From Parvularia atlantis (lineage: Eukaryota; Opisthokonta; Rotosphaerida), in the NCBI GenBank assembly GCA_943704415.1, contig CALSCO010000203.1, positions 1-13,256 of the forward strand: a DNA stretch of 13,256 nt, in the 5' to 3' direction. A model generated the notes under the pieces. It was not told the origin of the DNA. It worked only from the letters and a program-made list of their open reading frames with translations, and made no database searches. Every line of letters begins with the position of its first letter. The stretch's first letter is position 1. This document shows, one piece after another, positions 8,177 to 13,256 of this stretch. Both the position numbers and the translations under genes were made by a program.

Positions 8177-8642
8177 CGCGCGAGGATGCCGTGCGCCTGG
8201 TGGTGCAGCAGAAGCTGCGCGAGACGGGCGAGGGCGAGCGGTGCGCGCGGGCCGCGGCGGGCGGACGCGGGCGGGCGGCATCCTGACCGGGCGCGCCACG
8301 CAGGCTCAAGGAGATGCTGAGGCAGAAGCTGAACGATGCCGGCTGGCAGGACGACCTCAAGGCGCACGCCAAGGGTCAGCGCGCTTGTGTACTCGCATGC
8401 TCGTGCACTCAGGCGTGCGTGCGGGTGCAGAGATCCTGCGCAGCGCAGCGCCCGACGAGGACGTGCACTCGAACGCGCTCGTGGAGCAGCTGACGACCAG
8501 GGGCCGCGGTGCGTGCACAATCGCGGTCGCTGCCTGCGCACCCTGGCCCTGACTGACGCGCGTGCCAGCGAGCGTGCCCGCCGCTGTCAAGGCCGAGCTG
8601 CTCGCCGAGATCAACGCCTTCATCAAGCAGCATGTCTCATGA
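8170..8642 (+). CDS. SUS1: SUS1/ENY2 transcription and mRNA export factor
   Basis: Small helical protein shared by the SAGA deubiquitinase module and the TREX-2 mRNA export complex at the nuclear pore. Four exons give 97 residues, close to human ENY2 (101) and yeast Sus1 (96): 8170-8240, 8304-8374, 8431-8508, 8569-8642. Family landmarks in order: VQQKLRETGEGERLKEMLRQ, NDAGWQDDLKAHAKEILR, then TTRGRASVPAAVKAELL and INAFIKQHVS at the end. Each splice junction restores the expected sequence, for example GEGER-LKEML, HAK-EIL and RGR-ASVP. ATG 8170 is the first in frame and sits just before the conserved first helix. Three introns in so short a gene recall the intron-containing yeast SUS1, where splicing is regulated; whether that holds here is unknown. 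Head-to-head with ATP23, convergent with TBCA 38 bp away. Confidence 0.96.
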
Positions 8643-8680
8643 CGGGAGCCTGTACACACTCTGCGCACGCACTCTCTAGT

Positions 8681-9146
8681 TCACACGTCCTCGGCCAGGG
8701 CCGCGCGCGCCGCCGCCACCGCGCCCTGCGCGTCCGCCAGCTCGGGCTTGCCCTGCAGCTCGGCGGCGTGGTCGGCCTGCTCCTCGCGCGCGCGGTTTAA
8801 GCGACGCCGGATGCGGGGGGGGGGGCCACGATGCACGCCGCACCACATCCTTGTCGAGCTCGTCCGCCGCGGTCGCGAGACGGCGCCGCGCGTCCGGCAG
8901 CATCTGCACGGTCTCGTCCATCACACGCTCAGCCTGGCGCACGTCGTGCTCGTCCGCGCCCGACGCCTTGATGCCCGCCACGCGCGTCTTCTGCGCTGCG
9001 AGGTCCTTGCGGTACGCGTGCAGCTCCTTCGTCGTGCTGCGGCGCGCCGCCGTCACGTGAGCGAGCGAGCGCGCGTGCGCGATCACCGGGGCGCACCGCG
9101 TCACCACACCCGTCTTGATCTTGGTCACGCGCACGGCGTCGGCCAT
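8681..9146 (-). CDS. TBCA: Tubulin-folding cofactor A
   Basis: Cofactor A binds newly folded or surplus beta-tubulin and buffers its level in the tubulin folding pathway. Three exons give 112 residues (human TBCA has 108): 9097-9146, 8844-9036, 8681-8776. MADAVRVTKIKTGVVTR matches the family N-terminus MADPRVRQIKIKTGVVKR. A three-helix coiled-coil body follows, with TTKELHAYRKDLAAQKTRV, DVRQAERVMDETVQMLPDAR (family QAEILQESRMMIPDCQRR) and RRLATAADELDKDV. The last exon (AELQGKPELADAQGAVAAAR) is Ala-rich and helical. The final acceptor is uncertain by one or two codons (8777, 8780 or 8783), all in phase. A run of ten or more C on the coding strand lies in intron 2, where the reading frame is irrelevant. 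ATG 9146 is chosen by family match although the frame stays open upstream. Divergent from UFD2 across 79 bp. Confidence 0.95.
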
Positions 9147-9225
9147 CTGCGAGGGCGCTGCGACGCTGCCACGCTGCCACGCGATCGCACTCGAAACGAC
9201 GCTCGACCCGTCACACTTCGCCGCC
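9147..9225. promoter_or_regulatory. Divergent promoter between TBCA and UFD2
   Basis: The 79 bp between the start codons must hold both core promoters and 5' leaders. I see no TATA box. The sequence just before the UFD2 start, CGCCGCC followed by ATGATG, is a good Kozak-like context. No clear dyad or known motif stands out. Confidence 0.4.
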
Positions 9226-12200
9226 ATGATGCCATCGGATGATGACGAGGTGCGGCGCAAACGCCTCAGCAAGCTCGCCGGCGCCGCCCCGGCCGACGCG
9301 AGCGCCGCGACACCGGCCGCGCCGGCTGCCGTCCCGGTGTCCTCCGACATTGCCGCGCCCGCCGCAGTGTGCGTGGGCCCCGCGCGCGCCACGTGCCGCA
9401 CGCGTGTGTGTGCTGACGTGCCAGAACCGTCGGACACAGGACGCGTCAGCAGCCGCCCGCGAAGCGCCCGCAGCCGACGCCGGCGTCCGCGGCCGACGCG
9501 ATGGACGTTGACCGGCCGGTGGACGCGCGCGCGCGCTTCCTGCGCTGGCAGCACGAGGCGCTGCAGCGCGTGTTCCGTGTCACACTCGACGTGCGTGCAC
9601 GTGCCACCAGGACACACGCGCGCGCATGTGCTCACACACGCATCGCCAGGAGAGCGACGGCAGCGGCTACACGTACCTCGCCGGCCTCGTGGACGACCTG
9701 CCGCCGGCCGATGGCGCGGCTGCGCCGATGCTCACGCCCGAGCTGGTCGAGCCCGTCGTCATGACCCGCGCCGTCATGCCCAGCGCCGAGCCGCTCTACG
9801 CCTACATGATCGGCTGCTACAAGCGCCTGGGCGCCGAGGAGCGCAGTACGCGCACGCTCAAGGTGCCCGACCTCGAGCAGCGCCTGCAGGTGCTCGCGGC
9901 CGCGCGCCAGTACATCGTCTCGTACGCCGGGCTGGCGATCATCGAGGCCGAGACGTTCCAGCAGCCGCAGCAGTACGCGTGCACGTGCGTGCCCGCTGTG
10001 CGCCGCGGCTGACCCGCGCGATCGTTGCGCAAGGGTGGTCGACAAGGGCGCGCTCGTGCTGCTGCCGTACATCACCGCCACCGACCCCAGCAGCGACGAG
10101 TACCTCCCTGTTGAGTTCTGGACGGCCTTTGTGGAGCGCTTCGAGCAGGACGGCCTCGAGACGGTGCGCGCTGTTGCGGCGCGTGCGGTCACTGCCGACA
10201 CCGGCGCACCGCACAGCTGTTTGCGCCGCTCGTCAAGGCCGTCGTCGCCGAGATGCGCCGCACGACCATCCTCGGCAACGTCAACCTGCCGCTGCATGTG
10301 AGCCGCGACTGCGCAGGCGCGCACACACGGTTGACGGCTGACGTGCGCGCGCGCAGACGTTTGCGTTCCTCATGCGCTTCAAGCCCGTGGCAGAGATGGT
10401 CGTGCACATGCCCAACTGGATCCCGGACAACGTCACAGGGCGCGAGTTTGAGATGCTCTCGATCCTCGGGCCGTTCCTGCGCCCGTCCGTCTTCTACGCA
10501 GACGACCCCGCCGTTGGCAACCAGTTCTTCCCGGGCGACCTGTCGATGCTCATGCGCCCGCAGGTGAGCAGCACGGACGCCGATGCGGAGCCCGCTGACG
10601 CGCGCGCGCGCCTGTGCGCAGGTAGAGAACGCGACCACAACCATGCGCTCGTCGCTCAACCTGCTGCACAAGGCCCAGATCGACCTGCTGAACGTGCTTC
10701 TGCGCGTGTCGCCCATGGTCAAGGAGGCCCTGCTCGCGTACTTCGGCGCCGTGATCAACAAGAACAGCGGCCGGTCAAAGATGCACGTGCGTTGTGCGAG
10801 CAGACGTGCACACTGCGAGATGCCCACGTGGCATGTGGCACGCGTAGGTCGACGAGAAGCTCGTGTCGAGCGATGGCTTCCTGACCAACCAGACCGTCGC
10901 GCTACTGCACCTGTGCGAGCCGTTCATGGACCCGAAGGGCGCCAAGGTGCAGCCCTGCGCGCTCGGCTCGTGCGACAGCTGCCTGACCGCGATCGGCACA
11001 AGGCCGCGCTGATCGACCCGCTGTATATCCACCGCAACTACCGCGTCGACAGCAGCAAGGAGACGCGCCTGGCGCAGCAGGAGAAAGACGCGAACGAGTG
11101 GGCGCGCACAATCCCGCCGACTGACGGTGCGCCCTGCTGCGGCCGTGCGTGCACATCGTCCAACGGCGCCGCGCCCGCGCGCAGGCGCGCCCAACTTCAT
11201 CTCCGAGTGCTTCTGGCTGACGGCGTACTACCTGCACCTGGGCGTGAACCGCTCAATCGTCAAGTACACCGAGACGCTCAACACGATCCGCGAGATCAAG
11301 CGGCAGATCAGCGACGTCGAGCGCTCGCAGCCGTGGCCGGTGCGCGGGCCCACCTCTCGCGTGCGCGTGCTCGGCGTCTTGACGGCTCGCACGCGCGCCA
11401 GCCAAACCTCGCGCCGCAGTACGAGGTCTACCTGAAGCGGCTGAAGGCATGCCACACTTGCCCGGCCTTGCCCGGCTCACGCGCGCACCACACACAGGCG
11501 CAGTACGACCTGCTCGTGCGGATGCAGCTGTGCTTCGACATGCAGCTGCAGGACAATGAGCTGCTCGCGTCGCTCTTTCGCTTCTACAACCTGATGGCGT
11601 CCGTGCTGCTCAAGCTCGCGCGGGCCAACGCGCCCGTCAACGCGGCTGCAGCGGCCACGTGCGTCTCGTTCGCTCGCGCGTGCTTGTGTGTGACCGCTCA
11701 CCCGCGTGTGCGCCAGGACGCCGCTCAGCCGCACCGACGTACCGGTGGCCTTCACCGCGCTGCCCGAGTGGGTCGTGGGGGACCTGACCGAGTTTTGCCT
11801 GTTTGTGTGCCGGTACGCCGCCGCTGCTGGGCGCGCGCGCATCGACGTGCGGTTGCTGACTCCGCGACGGCCGCAGCATGATCCCGAACCAGCTCCGGCT
11901 GGTCATCTTCGAGGACATCTTCACCATGGCCGCCCTGCTGCTCGATCAGCCCGGGTACATCAAGAACCCGTACAACCGGTCCAAGTTTGTGGAGGTGCCG
12001 CGCCACGTCGCGCCCGGCCGTCCGCCGCACGCTCACACATTTGCCAGCTGCTGCACTTTGTCACGCCCGAGCTGCGCGCCCAGATGGGTGGGGCCGCCGT
12101 GCCGGACCTGTCGCCGCTGCTGGACACGCACCCGGCGCTGCGCAAGTTCCTCGTGCCGGCCATGCTGAGCTTCTACCAGGGCATGCGCACATCGCATGTG

Positions 12201-13236
12201 CCGTGTGTTTGCGCCGCTGACCCGTCGACGCAGAGGTCGAGCGCACGGGCGACTCGCACCAGTTTTATGAGAAGTGGCCCATCCGCCACAACATCGCCAT
12301 CATCCTCAAGTACGTCTGGAACAACCCCGTGCACCACGCCAACGCGCTGGCCTACGCGCGGTGCGGCCACACATACGGCCCGCTGGCACGCGCTCACCCG
12401 CAGCTGACGCCCCCGTTCAGCGACCTCGACAGCTTTGTGCGCTTTGTCAACCTGCTGCGCAACGACACGACGTACCTGCTCGACGAGAGTGCGTGCACGC
12501 GCGAGCAGGGCACACGGGCGGCCCGTGCTGAAGACGTGCACGCGCGGTCGCAGGCATCTCCAAGCTCAAGGAGATTCACTCGATCCAGGAGCGCATGCGC
12601 AACACGGACGAGTGGAACGCAATGGCGCCGGTGCGTGTCGCCGTGCGCGCACACGGGCGTTGCGTCTGAGCCAGCGCAGAACGACCGTCGCGACGTCGAG
12701 AAGAATCTGGCCATGGCCGAGCGGCAGGTCTCGTCGTACATGCTGCTGGCCAACGAGACCGTGTTTATGGCGCGTGTCCGCGCTCCAGCGGTGTTGGTGG
12801 CTGACGCTCGGCGACGCGCAGCTGCGCTACCTCACGAAGGACATCAAGGCCCCGTTCCTGCGCCACGAGATCGTCGACCGGCTCGTCGCGATGCTCAACT
12901 TCAACATTGCCAAGCTTGTCGGCCCGCAGACGACCGAGCTCAAGGCGCGCCCCCGCAAGCAGCGACACGCGCACGGCTGACGGAGCGGCGCGCGTGCGCA
13001 GGTCGAGAACAAGGAAAAGTACGGCTTCCGCCCGCGCGAGCTGCTGGCGGGCCTCGTCGACATCTACCTACACCTCGACTCGCCCGAGCTCGTGGATGCG
13101 ATGGCGAACGAGGTTTGTCGTGGCGCGTGCGTGCTGCGCTGCCAAGCTCATGCCGCGCCGCCAGGGCCGCTCGTACCGCGTGGACCTGTTTGTGAAGACC
13201 TCCGACATCTTGCGCAAGTTTGCGCTGCGGTCGTCG
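9226..13236 (+). CDS. UFD2: Ubiquitin conjugation factor E4 (UFD2/UBE4), partial, U-box beyond right edge
   Basis: E4 enzyme that lengthens ubiquitin chains on Cdc48-bound substrates for proteasomal degradation. At least 22 exons (935 residues) are visible: 9226-9368, 9440-9590, 9650-9978, 10034-10163, 10217-10297, 10357-10563, 10622-10786, 10848-10946, 11003-11126, 11185-11339, 11402-11446, 11498-11658, 11717-11812, 11877-11994, 12048-12180, 12234-12360, 12421-12488, 12554-12630, 12680-12769, 12822-12944, 13002-13112, 13165-13236. The N-terminus DDDEVRRKRLSKLAG matches the UBE4B start. The Ufd2 core follows: IDPLYIHRNYRVDSSKETRL, NFISECFWLTAYYLHLG, YIKNPYNRSKFVE, FVRFVNLLRNDTTYLLDES, ISKLKEIHSIQERM, YLTKDIKAPFLRHEIVDRL and LKVENKEKYGFRPRELL. 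The frame is intact. The U-box should follow after the window end. Three introns use GC donors. The exon 19 end is either 12769 (GC donor, best family fit) or 12775 (GT donor, two extra residues). Intron 1 could end at 9424 instead of 9439. Confidence 0.95.
11447..11497 (+). other. GC-AG intron (UFD2 intron 11)
   Basis: A 51-nt intron with donor AAG|GCATGC and acceptor CACAG|GCG. There is no GT between 11437 and 11497 that could serve as a donor. It has a CTCAC-type branch site. Removing it joins YEVYLKRLK to AQYDLLVRMQL, the expected uninterrupted helix. It is a multiple of three without stops, so retention would add 17 residues; that is the alternative reading. Confidence 0.75.
12181..12233 (+). 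other. GC-AG intron (UFD2 intron 15)
   Basis: A 53-nt intron with donor CAGG|GCATGC, branch CTGAC and acceptor GACGCAG. Splicing restores MLSFYQ-EVERTGDSHQFYE, matching the family FY-x-VExTG-x-QFY. The alternative GT donors inside it give either a wrong phase or an immediate stop, so the GC donor is favoured. Confidence 0.85.
12945..13001 (+). other. GC-AG intron (UFD2 intron 20)
   Basis: A 57-nt intron with donor AAG|GCGCGC, branch CTGAC and acceptor GTGCGCAG. Reading through hits an in-frame TGA at 12978. The only GT inside is at the acceptor end. Splicing gives TTELK-VENKEKYGF, which matches the human LKVENPEKYGF exactly at the junction. Confidence 0.92.
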
Positions 13237-13256
13237 GTGCGCGGTCGGCCAGGGGG

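Noticed and set aside
8808-8826. G-run near 8815-8825 as a frameshift or assembly fault in TBCA
   Set aside because: It falls within TBCA intron 2, so it does not affect the reading frame.
1-13256. tRNA, rRNA, CRISPR, insertion sequences or transposon genes
   Set aside because: I saw no cloverleaf, direct-repeat array, terminal inverted repeats or transposase motifs. The only tandem repeat is the coding minisatellite.

Overview
This is a gene-dense, very GC-rich stretch of eukaryotic nuclear DNA. Eight protein-coding genes fill almost all of the 13.3 kb, each cut by many introns of about 47-79 nt. The introns share a pattern: a GTGCG- or GTGAG-like donor, a CTGAC/CTCAC/CTAAC-like branch site and a CAG acceptor. 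The gene set (Met4/Cys3-type bZIP, ATP23, SUS1/ENY2, UFD2, ZIP transporter, tubulin cofactor A) and the compact layout fit a fungus. A high-GC basidiomycete (Ustilaginomycotina or Microbotryomycetes-like) is my best guess, but that is inference. No gene order or rRNA marker here fixes the taxon.

Layout: (1) 63-2282 minus, SAM-domain protein with a C-terminal helical region resembling the MLKL/MCAfunc adaptor bundle, cut by the left edge. (2) 2399-3648 plus, an SLBP-type histone mRNA hairpin-binding protein, divergent from gene 1 across 116 bp that carry two E2F/SBF-like motifs. (3) 3731-5374 minus, a ZIP-family zinc transporter with a His-rich cytosolic loop. (4) 5456-7339 plus, a bZIP factor with a large His/Cys-rich N-terminal half, divergent from gene 3 across only 81 bp. 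(5) 7433-8176 minus, ATP23 metalloprotease. (6) 8170-8642 plus, SUS1/ENY2; its start codon lies inside the start region of ATP23. (7) 8681-9146 minus, tubulin-folding cofactor A. (8) 9226-13236 plus, UFD2/UBE4 ubiquitin chain-elongation factor with at least 22 exons, cut by the right edge before its U-box.

Genes alternate in strand almost perfectly, giving four divergent pairs (1/2, 3/4, 5/6, 7/8) and three convergent pairs with 38-93 bp between stop codons. Exon models were built by hand from splice motifs, reading phase and family similarity. All eight keep an open frame with matching phases throughout.

The most interesting unit is genes 3 and 4: a zinc importer sharing an 81-bp promoter with a bZIP protein that carries an apparent metal-binding Cys/His module. 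This looks like a self-contained zinc-sensing and uptake cassette, analogous to but not obviously homologous with plant F-group bZIP19/23 control of ZIP genes. Other points of note are three GC-AG introns in UFD2, the 7-bp head-to-head overlap of ATP23 and SUS1, SLBP in a probable fungus, and the SAM plus MLKL-like architecture.
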